Below, piece after piece: positions 12,596 to 23,500 of a DNA stretch of 64,000 nt. Both the position numbers and the translations under genes were made by a program. Source of the stretch: Pseudoips prasinana (Eukaryota > Arthropoda > Insecta > Lepidoptera > Nolidae); contig OX621238.1 in the NCBI GenBank assembly GCA_951640165.1, positions 22,530,001-22,594,000 on the forward strand, given 5' to 3'. The number at the start of each line of letters is the position of its first letter. Position 1 is the stretch's first letter. The notes beneath the pieces are model-generated. The model was given only the letters and a program-made list of their open reading frames with translations, was not told the origin of the DNA and did not search any database.

Positions 12596-12842
12596 CAGGG
12601 TCTCTACCGGCTTAATCACCGAACATCGATTTCTTAAATGGCGTTCAAATAAATAATGGTTAAAAATGACTTAATCAATCGTTAAATCAGCTTCAACTTT
12701 GACAATCGATTCCGGAGCATTTTTGACGTCACATGTGCTCATGGAAGCCGATTTAACGATTGATTAAGTAATTTTTAAGCTTTATTTATCTAAACGCCAT
12801 TTAAGAAATCTATGTTCGGTGACTTAGCCGGTAGAGACCCTG
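12596..12842. mobile_element. fold-back MITE with about 92-bp arms
   Basis: The left arm starts AGGGTCTCTACCGGCTTAAT and includes TTTCTTAAATGGCGTTCAAA. The right arm repeats both in reverse complement, ending GACTTAGCCGGTAGAGACCC. The arms are about 92 bp and pair with few mismatches around a roughly 60-bp centre containing TGACGTCACATGTG. A half copy lies at 29181-29310. Confidence 0.75.
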
Positions 12843-13964
12843 TACCTATTGTAAATCGCATGTATCTTGATTAATAAATTAATTATTATAATAAATTACG
12901 TAGGAAAAAAAATTCTTGTGACAAATAAATATTTTATTATTATTCAAAATGTAGGTATGTTAGTATGAATGACGGACTACATCATCTTTTAAAATTTCGG
13001 GTTTTATCATAACAAATATGTAAGCAATATATTTATTACATCAGATTTAACAGCTACCAATACTGTCTTACATAATTACGTACAGATGTAGGTACGTCTA
13101 TTAATAATTATTATTTTTTTTCAATTGGTAAATTTACTGATAATACTGTCTGTTTCCCTCAAAATTATAAATTTTAATATAACCTACGTACTCTCTCTAA
13201 ACTAACTCTGGTAGACATTGCTTTGAGTCAAGGAAAGGAGGCAGTTTTTTGCATGAAACCTTCGGTATAATAATTAAAACAGACTTGTGCTATCTTAGCT
13301 ATGCAGGCACTATAGGTTGAGGATTGCTGGTGTCTGTGGTAGGTAGTAAAACCTGTAGTCCAGTCACCTGGACACACTTCACTCTCCTCACACAGGCCGT
13401 AATTACCATATTATTAATAAGGGCGTATTAACATTTACATACTTATATTGCACTAGTTGAGTTTGCTTTATAAAAAGTACAAAAAATATTAAATAAATAA
13501 ATATGTGCATGCCGGTGCGTGCGCGCGTGTGTGTCGTGCGTGTGCATGTATTTGTGAGTGCGTGATGAGTAGAGATATAAAATATTTAAATTTAATGAAA
13601 CTCCGTTATAGAGTAGGATTGCTTAAGAAGGCATTCATTAAATGTAGTTTTGTAAATGGACAACATTTTGTGAAGTTTTTTGTATAGATTAGGTCCAAGA
13701 AAAACAAAAAATGACTATGAATGAGATTTTACCTGAAACAGGCATAAAAATAGTTAAAGATTGCAGTTTTACTGCTGTGGCTAGTATATACAATAGCCTT
13801 ACCGCTGGACCTTAGGAGTTTTCAAAAGCTCTTTTGTGGGAAATAAACGAGGCTTAAAACAGCACACTTTAAGAACTGCTCTTTGCGCGCATTTTAGCTT
13901 TATGAGATGGGTCTTTGCTGTGCCGCCCCATGTGGATAATAATAAAATAATAACTAATAATATC
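12843..13964. other. gene-poor stretch with a GT-rich microsatellite
   Basis: A short purine-pyrimidine run (GTGCGTGCGCGCGTGTGTGT) lies at about 13515-13555. The open frame over it (13505-13687) is low-complexity and not a supported gene. Confidence 0.4.
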
Positions 13965-14155
13965 CTGGGAATTTACACACGGTCATCTGATCCCAAACGA
14001 AGCAGAGTTTGTACTATGGAAACCAGTTAACTGATATACTACATATACTACTTTTCTTTTGTAAATAATTTACACCCAGACTAAGGACAAAGAGACATGT
14101 TCATGCACACAAATATCTGTCACGGGTGGGAATCGAACCCACGAAAAAATATCAT
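13965..14155 (-). mobile_element. SINE of the second family, minus orientation
   Basis: It contains the conserved body TTTGTACTATGGAAACCAG and a degraded B box (GGGTTCGATTCCCACCC) on the minus strand near 14130. Related copies lie at 23725, 29018, 47212/49749 and 60696. Confidence 0.5.
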
Positions 14156-14222
14156 ATCCCATTTGGAATGAACAGAAACATAAAATATCTAGATTGGTAC
14201 AATGCTTGATATACAATCTTCA

Positions 14223-14450
14223 TTATGTCTCAATCTGCTGATTGGCGTAATTCTTTAAATTATAAATTAGTTTCAGGACCTTTTTAGGTAGCAGTTCAAT
14301 ATATTCCTTGAATATAAGGTTTCTGTTATTCATTTTCTGAAATATTTTACACAAGTGACCGTTCAATGATACTAAGCTAAGGTTACAAAGGTCGTTTATA
14401 TAGACTAAAAACAAAGTCGGGCGTAAGATACTCCTTTGAGTCACGTCGTA
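14223..14450 (-). pseudogene. jockey/CR1-type reverse transcriptase fragment
   Basis: On the minus strand the frame starts TQRSILRPTLFLVYINDLCN. This matches reverse transcriptase block 4 of jockey/CR1-like LINEs (QGSxLGPxLFLVYINDL). The rest of the frame is not recognisable, and there is no FxDD block. It is an isolated fragment. Confidence 0.55.
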
Positions 14451-14890
14451 AGCGGGAGGTCAGAGCTAGTGTGAGGTCCATGTTTTGGAGTAGGGATAAT
14501 TATATTTCTCTGACTCCGATAGACTCCCACAATAATAGTATACAGAATAATAGTATAATAACTTATGACTTTTATCAAGTTTTATTATGAAATCTACAAG
14601 GTTAGGAAAGTAGTTTGGGACACGTGTGTCAAATAAATGGAATCTATTTCATTCAGTATTGTCCTAACGATTTGCCCTTATTAAAGAAGCAATAGGTGGT
14701 AGAGGCACGAACTATAATTATGACGTTTTAAGAATGCTAAGGATACGCACTATTCTGTCCATCACCTCAGTGACATCAGTCGAACCATTCATGATTTTAA
14801 ATAATAAAGAGATATAGCTATTTTTGTGCTGCAGCGACTTGTGAAGTTAGGTAGGTGGGTTTTAGCGCGCTATTAAATGTACGTACCTAC

Positions 14891-17219
14891 CCAAGCAGCA
14901 AAATGTGGTCTAGTAATTGTCCTGGAACCACCATTTCAAAGGACTATAACGGAATAGTAAGCAATTATAACCACGGAAAAGGGCCCAATTTATAGGCGTA
15001 TTTTAGCTAATTAAATATCTATAGTAGACTTGGTCAATACCATTTTGACCAATAACGGCCATATAGTTGGACTATGTAAAACTATTTTCTCCCGCGTAGC
15101 CAACTATCAGCGCTTAATGGAACCAATCACGCCAATAGTAATCTTATAGTTAGACCACGTAGAACTATTTGCTCTCGAAAAGCTAACTATGAGCGCTAAA
15201 TGGAACCAAACACGACAATAACGTACACAGTGAATATCTTACAAGCTCATACAAAGTGATGTGAATTGGTGAATGTTGCTATGCACATTTGTAAAGATTA
15301 ATTAATATTGATAAAGGTAAGTTATTATATTTTTATAATAAATATTATCTAGAATAAGAGTAGGGTGTTAGTTAACAATAAGTGAAGCCGTGTTTGAATG
15401 TGCATGGCGCAGGTATATTTTCGGTGAAGTGTAATAAGTTTTTTGTCAAAATTTTTAAGCGCCCCTCGAAATTCACGTTTTCATTAAGTTGAATTTTAAA
15501 ATAATGTTGGTTTCAGTAAGACATACAACGAAAAGTCGCCATCTTGACAAACTTGGTCTTCCCAAATACATTAACAAACCGTTATAGGCGTACTTTGTTT
15601 AAAAATGGTAAATATCAGAACTATTGCTTGGCCATATTGTTTGGAATTAGAGTTCCGCAAATATTGTAATGTTACTCTATGTTGTTTTTAGGTACCGATG
15701 TCTTATTTTCATATTTTTGTTTAGGTGTCAGGTGTGAAAATGGTAATGTTTCTGGACGTCGATAGCTTTATAACTAAAAGGGATTTTCGAGCTTTAAAAA
15801 TTGTTTGAAATATTTTCTACTTCTATTTTTGTGCTTTCCCTTGCTAACTTGGTTTATTATTTCACAGAATCGTGATCAAGACCAAATTAGTGAGATGCCA
15901 ACGGTCTCTCGAGAAGATACTCGTTCAAATACTACAAGATCACTTCATTTACAACAAAACTCGGCTACTATTCAATCCGGTTCAGCAATTTTACCTGTAT
16001 CTTCTTTTGTCGCGCAAAACTCAACTTGTCATAACAGAAGCAGAAGAAACACTGTCAGATGTCAGTTTAAATGCTCAAAATTGCGTTCTTTACAACACGG
16101 ATAACCAAATACAGCCTGTCGAGGTTGGTCAAATTCCACAACTTCAACATGAAGTAAAGTCAATCAAAGAAGACATTATAACCATCATACCAAATCAAAA
16201 TGCACTTTATGAAATACAAACTAACATGTGCTGAGTGCTGTGTCGAAGAGAGATTCAGAATGAATTAAACTCGTACATTAAGACGTAGATGTAGACATGT
16301 TATAAGAGATCTAAGAGAACTTGAAGAATTTGAAACAAATACATTTATTCAAAATTTCTAATAAAAAATTGAATGCCGCATGTCGTATTGTATTCTACAG
16401 CCCATTTTCTAAGATCGCTATGTAGTTGAAAATTGGAATAGTTTTCAATATCGCATTCATCTTCTTGTACAGGTTCCTCACTAACACAATCTTCCAAGTG
16501 TACATTTAAAATTGCTTTTATCGATTAAACGTTTTTTCGTGCAGAATCATTAAAATAAACATTTTGTCTTAAATTTTCACAATAACAATTTTGTACGGAA
16601 CCTTCTCATATTTCTACGATTCAACAAAATCAAAATATCCGTACTGAGACTATAACCGAATTTGCAAGACCATTATAAACCAATGTTTTCTTGTTCAGGA
16701 CACCACGGATATAGTTTTGGATACTAAGTATATTATATTAAACCTTTATAAGCGTGTTAAGATTATAACGATATTGGTATATACCACTATATAACCGCTC
16801 CATTTTACTGATAATTGTTCTGTAAAGTAAATTTATAAACCCTTATAAAACCAAGTAATAAATGCAAATAGTATCCAGAGTGTTTAGTTCTGTTTATCAC
16901 TCTTATTGGTGTACTTTACTTATAGTGGTTCTATAATGTTTCTTGTTAGTAGTTATAAGCATAGCTTACCAGTTTATCTGCTCTTGAGTGCGTTTACACC
17001 CTCGCGATACTTTTATAGGTCACCCAAGCTTATATTTGACTTTTAATTTCGGCCTATAAGTAATTATAAGTTAATGTATAGGAGGAGATATACTATAAGG
17101 CCCAACTAACTCCATGCTTGCTATTATAAGCGATGCAGCAAAAACTAGAACCCTTAAGAGAACATTAAAAGTGCTGGAGTCCTATAACGTCTGCACTATA
17201 GGATAATTTTGCTGCTTGG
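14891..17219. mobile_element. unclassified DNA transposon with 8-bp target duplication
   Basis: The ends are inverted repeats CCAAGCAGCAAAAT (left) and ATTTTGCTGCTTGG (right). They are flanked by an exact 8-bp duplication, GTACCTAC, at 14883-14890 and 17220-17227. The length is 2329 bp. Subterminal sequence at about 15050-15230 is a tandem pair of roughly 90-bp units (ATAGTTxGACxAxGTAxAACT ... CGCTxAATGGAACCAA). A plus-strand segment at 15870-16230 is open if one frameshift is allowed and follows an intron-like TTTCACAG. A minus-strand segment at 16360-16510 encodes DLRKWAVEYNTTCG. Neither makes a full transposase. Eight-bp duplications occur in hAT, P and KDZ superfamilies among others. I cannot assign it. 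Confidence 0.7.
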
Positions 17220-17329
17220 GTACCTACCTTAAGAATTTTATCTGAATGTTTGGTAACTGTACTACTTATGTCATATCTAGAATTCAATATACTTAGTTGG
17301 TAGTGAACAAAGACCTTAGACTCTACTCT

Positions 17330-17480
17330 ACTACAGTACTTAGTACTAGTAGAACCTGCTTTCTGGTCCGAAGGTTGCCAGTTCGATCCGCGCACAGAAC
17401 AAATATTTGTTTTCATAAACATGCCTAGGTACTATTTGTCTTGGTCTGGGTGTTTTCTGTGTATTGTAGATATGTAGGCA
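17330..17480 (+). mobile_element. SINE fragment, second family
   Basis: A degenerate B box (CCAGTTCGATCC) is followed by ACAAATATTTGTTTTCATAA and CTTGGTCTGGGTGTTTTCTG, matching the head-to-body transition of the copy at 60696. Confidence 0.45.
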
Positions 17481-18663
17481 CGAGTATATTAAAAAAAATA
17501 AAAAGTATTTCTATCCGTTGTTTACTATCCATGGTAAAAGCTTTTCTTAGATTAAGCTAGATAGCGCTGTGTGATATGTCCCGGATATTTAAATAATTAT
17601 TTATTAAATAAATATTTAAAGAAATTAGTGTCAGTACTAAACTTTCATTGCTACCAAAATTTGCACAGAAAAAGTACTGTTTTTAGAAAAGTAATAAAAT
17701 CAAGTAATAATCATTCAGGTGAAAATGCTTACCTTCCATTTAAATTAAATTTTATGCATTATCATAAAATAACTTAAGACAATTCATGATGCTTTATCGT
17801 AGCCTGTTTTTTCCACGGCACCAGCTCCAGATCCACCAGAGGCAGCACTAGTAGGAGGGTACCTACTCATGTTTTAATCCCTAATGACAGTGACGTTAAA
17901 CGTACGAAATTGACAGGTTTGCAATTTTTATATTTTAACAACCGTTATCTCCAAATTTTTATGTACATCCTTTTTGTAGGGTGGGCCTAATACTTAAAAC
18001 CATATTATAATGCGTGGGACATGGAAAAGTCAGTATGGGGAACTCGGAAACTATCTATATGAAATAGAATAATGCATTCTTTAGCACTACCTATATCTAT
18101 TATGTTTACAAATATGTACCTATTGCTTTTTTTTTCAATACTTATTGTAAATATCTCTGTAATCACTTCCAGTGTACCCCCTATAAAATATATCCCACAC
18201 TTAGCGTTATCAGGAATAAAATTCTATACACATGGACATCTCAGCGCGCTAAACGTGGAACGACAACTGTCCTTAAAAGCAATGTAAGCACACTTTTCTC
18301 CTCAGTTGCTGTCTACCAAGCGTGGCGATTATAGCTTATATCTCCACCATTGTCTCGGTTCGGGATCAAATATATTACAGAAATGTTTTTTATAAAGTAT
18401 AATGAACTTAAAACAACCGGTCTAGCAAATATACTGTAAAATGTACTCGAGTTTGTTTAGCTCGACCGTATCGACTGAGCCTCGTTTAAACCGGTGGTAA
18501 AGACCCTTAGTTTGTTCCGCCGGTTCTTCTTAATTGTGCCACATTGGGTCTGGTAGTAGAAATAATCGTCGTCATACACACAAGATCCGCTCCAATAACT
18601 TTCCGAATGACCACTTCAATATAGAAAGCTCGAAACAGACGTTGTAAAATCGGAAAAAATACT
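17481..18663. other. stretch without recognisable genes
   Basis: It is AT-rich, with short open frames (17571-17777, 18072-18287) that show no domain or conserved motif. A piece at about 18310-18345 (ACCAAGCGTGGCGATTATAG) belongs to the dispersed repeat also seen at 27125, 36890 and 55403. Confidence 0.35.
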
Positions 18664-18836
18664 CTTATCCCACTAATATTATAAAGGCGAAAGTTTGTGA
18701 GTGTGTTGTTTGTTACTTCTTCACAACGGCTGGTGCGATTTTAATAAAATTTGGCGTGGAGTTAGCTGACACCCTGAATAAACACATATGCTATAATTTA
18801 TAAAGTAACGCAGGTAAAACAGCGGGGCACAGCTAG
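18664..18836 (+). mobile_element. short non-autonomous Helitron
   Basis: It starts near CACTAATATTATAAAGGCGA and ends GCGGGGCACAGCTAG, with the usual GC hairpin before CTAG. A related element in the opposite orientation lies at 27585-27752 and shares AAATTTGxxxTxGAGTTAGCTGACACCCTG. The stretch 18837-19500 holds nothing recognisable. Confidence 0.6.
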
Positions 18837-19500
18837 TTTAATATAATACTTAGTTTAAGTGAAAAATTGTGTGGAAAAAATTATTATATTGTTAAAAAAA
18901 TATAGAATAATTTCAGTTTAAAAGCTCTGGTAAGTAATGGGTTTACCTATATTAATAAAGTATTTATCATTTTCAGACCTGTGCGTAAAAGGATAGAAAT
19001 AAATACGCAGAAATAAATTTCAAAGATTTATTTTTTTAACAATATGGGGTATTCATTCACATTTTAAATCTTATTAACACAGAACAAAATAAAATCACGT
19101 GACGTTAGTAGAGTGTTCGGATTTTAGGGTTCACTGGCTGCACTTTAATGACGTTATATAAATATGGATAAGCCTTAAATTTCCGGAATGAGGTAGTAGT
19201 TTTAGTTTGTTACGGCAGCCAATCTCAACGAAGACTAACCAACTACATAGAACATATTTACACAAGTTTAAGTGCAAAGGTTAATAGTTCCCCATAAATC
19301 CAAAATTGCGCCCCCAAATCCGATCACTGATTAAAATGGCTCGTATTGATAAAATTGTACACACAAAATTAAAATAAAAAGACTTAATATTTCCTGTTTC
19401 GGCTAAATTCGAATCATTGGTTTTAATTAGAAAGAAAATCACTTTCCGCTGTTACTGATACCGGCCTGACTCACTCGATACGTCCGATGCGAACCATAAA

Positions 19501-19643
19501 GTGCATACGCCAGCACATGAAGCTACGCAAATCTGTCAAATTTCCCCAATTGAAAGTGAACCTTATGCTTTTGTGATAAATTTGAAAATATATAAAAAGA
19601 AATTTGACAGATTGGGGTAGCTGGATGTGCTGGCGTCTGTACA
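19501..19643. mobile_element. fold-back MITE (GTACAGACGCCAGCAC family), copy 3
   Basis: Inverted arms of about 45 bp are centred on an AT-rich loop. The right end is GGATGTGCTGGCGTCTGTAC. A short minus-strand frame crossing it is not a gene. Confidence 0.7.
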
Positions 19644-20103
19644 TCAACATACAAATCACCCAAAACTAAATTAAGATTCTATACAAGAATAACCATTAGG
19701 CTGTATGGGAACCCAAAAATAGAGAATTCGAATTTAACAAACTTGTTTTCTCTTATTTCCATAGTTTAATGAGTAGAAGTCCTTACTCACATTTTAGGTA
19801 AATAAAATATGTTTGATAATGTTTTATTGCGTTGCAATGAGTGACACTATTTATTTATATGGCTCGAAGTTTATATTGTGTATCTATAGGGTTGCCAACA
19901 TTTTTTAACTAGAAATAAAGTATATTCAGGTCTATGAAAAATATATAACAGTATTTTAGAAAAAATTACAGTATTTTATTTATTTATGTTTTAAATACGC
20001 ACAACTTACTAATTTACAATCTTAGCTGCACTAACGCCCTCTGACTAAATAAATGTCAACAGTATTTTGATTACTTTGTTTTTGTTCAAAAGTATAATTT
20101 ACT

Positions 20104-20318
20104 GATCATCAACATCATATCAGCCGAAAGACATCCACTGCTGGACAAAGGCCTCTCCCAAAGATCTCCACAATTGCCGATCTTGCGCTATTCGCATCCA
20201 GCAGTTTCCAGCGTCCCGCACAAGATCATCGGTCCATCTTGTAGGGGGCCTGTCCACGCTGCGTCTTCCGGTTCGTGGTCGCCACTCAAGAACCTTTCTG
20301 CCCCAACGGCCATCGGTA
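20104..20318 (-). mobile_element. RTE-type LINE, 3' fragment
   Basis: On the minus strand it encodes the C-terminal tail of an RTE-type reverse transcriptase (RPPTRWTDDL-like, then SLGEAFVQQWTS-like). The 3' end has a GATATGATG tail. It lies just beyond the polyadenylation signal of the zinc-finger gene and in the same orientation. Related pieces lie at 21648, 22367, 37171 and 53036. Confidence 0.7.
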
Positions 20319-20343
20319 TATACTATACTGATAAACCGTATAA

Positions 20344-20357
20344 TTTATTTATTTATT
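20344..20357 (-). terminator. polyadenylation signals of zinc-finger gene 1
   Basis: On the minus strand, overlapping AATAAA hexamers (AATAAATAAATAAA) lie about 150 nt downstream of the stop codon at 20507. They suit the 3' end of the ZAD zinc-finger transcript. Confidence 0.6.
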
Positions 20358-20506
20358 GTTTGGAAAACAAACAGCTATACATAAAAAATATTACTGCTAT
20401 AATAGGAAACATAAAGCCAATTACAGGTTTCCACGGATAGCTATACTGTTCAAATCAGTATAGTTAGCAACCCTATGTATGTAGTACTATTTCATCCTGT
20501 GTAGAC

Positions 20507-23500
20507 TCATAAGCTAATAGGAAGCTGTCTGGACTCTATCACTTTCATCGCTTGTTCAAAAGCTAAAGCGGCTTGTGGCCCATCGAACAAACCCGGCACG
20601 TCATCTCTTTTTAAAACCCCATGTGCCCTTAGCATTAAGTCCTTCATAAGTGCTCTTTCTCGTTGAAGTATCTCTTCATTCATCACCTTAACTGAGCGTC
20701 GCTTAAGGAACACGCCATGCTTATTGAGGCAGTGACGATTGAAATCGTGCTTATAACTATATGGTTGCGAACAAATCTGAAACGGATGAAAGATTAATGA
20801 CATTACTATGTCGTAATTGATAAACAAGAGCTGGCTAGATCAATAAGAACTAGCTAGATCAATAAGAGCTAACTAGATCAATAAGAGCTAGCTAGATCAA
20901 TAAGAGCTAGCTAGATCGAGAAGAACTAGCTAGATCAATACAAGCTAGCTAGATCAATAAGAACTAGCTAGATCGAGAAGAGCTAGCTAGATCAATAAGA
21001 GCTAGCTAGATTAATAAGAGCTAGCTAGATCAATAAGAGTTAGCTAGATCCATAAGAGCTAGCTAGATCAATAAGAGCTAGCTAGATCAATAAGAGCTAG
21101 GCTAGATCAATAAGAGCTAGCCCGTATGGTATTCGTTGTCACGGTAAAAAAAGTTCTGTTACGAATTTTGCCTGTATTTATGTACAGACGCCAGCACATC
21201 CAGCTACCCCAACCTATCAAATTTCTTTTATAGATTTTCAACTTTATCACATAAGTATTTGTTGTAATTTGACAGATTTGGGGTAGCTTGATGTGCAGCT
21301 GGCGTCTCGTCGCGTCTCGTCGTACAATGGCTGTGAGCGCCTATTCTGTCTCTTTAAATGGAAGCTGGTAAACTTAAAGACGTAGAATTGTATAATTTAA
21401 GTCGGCAAACCCCAGCTTGAAACAATTCGATTCATGTTGAGAATTATATATATAAGCATATATATATGCAAGAACAATGTCCATTAGAGAGATCAGTACA
21501 ATTGGCGGTCTTATCACTAAAATAAGATCACATTTTAGTGATAAGATCACCAGACAACCTACTTAGGAACAAAGAGAAAGGATACAGTCACGGGTAGTTG
21601 TCGATGTACAGAGCGTTTAAATAAAGGTACTCTTGGGTACATACTCCATAATCATCATCATATCAGCCGAAATACATCCACTGCTGAACAAAGGCCTCCC
21701 CCAAAGATCTTCAGAATATCAGTATATCTTCCAGGGGCCTGCCTACGCTGCGTTCTTCCAGTCCGTGGTCGCCCCTCGAGAACTTTCTGCCCCAGCGGCC
21801 GTCTGTTCTACGAGCTATGTGCTCCGTCCACTGCCACTTCAGCTTTGCGATTCTTCGGGCTAAGTCGGTGACTTTGGTTCGAATACAGATTGCGACATTT
21901 CCAATTCAATTTCTTTATTTTTTTATATCAGAGGGCGACAAACAAGCAAGTGGGACACCTGATGGTGGAAGTGATCACCGCCGCCCATGGACACTCGCAA
22001 CACCAGAGATGTCGCAGGTGCGTTGCCGGCCTTTAAAAGTCAGCAAACAAGTGTTGCTGACCCTTCTCCACACCCCAATGAGCTCTGGCGACATTACTCA
22101 CACTCGGAAACACAACATTAAAATTATTAATGTAATTATTAAGGAATGTCTTCAGTAACTCCAAGCACAGCCCTCTCCATTGTTCTTTGGGTGACCCTTA
22201 TCCTTCTAATAAGGCCCATAGGGAGCGACCACGTCTCTGTTCCTTAAGTCATCACTGGCAACACACACTGGTCGAAGACTTTCGACTTGAACACTGCGTT
22301 ATTTTGGAGAAGATGTCATGACATACAACTTCTAACCAATATAAATGAAATACATCCTAATATGTATCTCCATAATCATCATATCAGCCGAAAGACGTCC
22401 ACTGCTGGACAAAGGCCTCCCCCAAAGATCTCCACAATTGCCGGTCTTGCGCTATTCGCATCCAGCTGTTTCCAGCGACCCGCACAAGATCATCGGTCCA
22501 TCTTGTAGGGGGCCTGCCCATGCTGCGTCTTCCGGTTCGTGGTCGCCACTCAAGAACCTTTCTGCCCCAACGGCCATCGGTTCTACGAGCTATGTGCCCC
22601 GCCCACTGCCACTTCAGTTTTGCAATTCTTCGGGCTATGTCGGTGACTTTGGTTCGCCTGCGGCGTCTCCATAATACAAAATGCAAATAGGTTTTATGCG
22701 GAAACGGTCATTCAAAAGTTCTCTTAATAGTAATGTTATAAGCTAAGACATAGGATAAGTATATAGATATATTTTACCTCGCATTTGTAAGGTCTTTCGC
22801 CCGTGTGTACCCGTAGGTGATGTATCAAATTGGGCTTTGAATAAAATGTCATTGGACACAGATCACAATGAATACTTTTATTTCCAAAATTATGAATCAT
22901 TAAGTGCCGCTTTAACCCATTTCTCTGAAAAAAATAAAAATTAAAATAATGAAAAAAATAATATTAAAAAACCGGCCAAGTGCGAGTCGGACTCGCCTAT
23001 GAAGGGTTCCGTAGCAGCAAGTATTTCAGTTGATTAAATGAAAGCAAATTGCGGTTTACGATTTATGACGTATTAAAAAAAACTACTTGCTAGATCTCTC
23101 TCAAACCAATTTTCGCTGTTAGTTTGCATGGTAATGTACATCATATATTTTTTTTTAGTTTTATCATTCTCTTATTTTAGAAGTTACAGGGGGGGGGGGA
23201 CACTCATTTTACCACTTTGGAAGTGTCTCTCGCGCAAACTATTCCGTTTAGAAAAAAATGATATTAGAAACCTCAATATCATTTTTGGAGAACTATCCAT
23301 AGAGTTACCCCACATGTATAAGTACAATAAAAAAATTAGAGTTTCAATTCTAATTATGGGGACCCCCAAAATTATTGTTCTTTTTCTATTTTTGTGTAAA
23401 AACCTTAATGCGGTTCACCGAATACATCAACTTACCATGTTTCAACAGAACAGCTCTTATAGTTTCGGAATAAAGTGGCTGTGACATACGAACGGACGGA

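Noticed and set aside
20830..21120. CRISPR-like array of short repeats
   Set aside because: The units are contiguous without spacers, so this is a eukaryotic minisatellite.
23128..23484. 118-codon plus-strand frame
   Set aside because: It lies within a dispersed repetitive element bounded by AGGGTTCCGTA-type ends.
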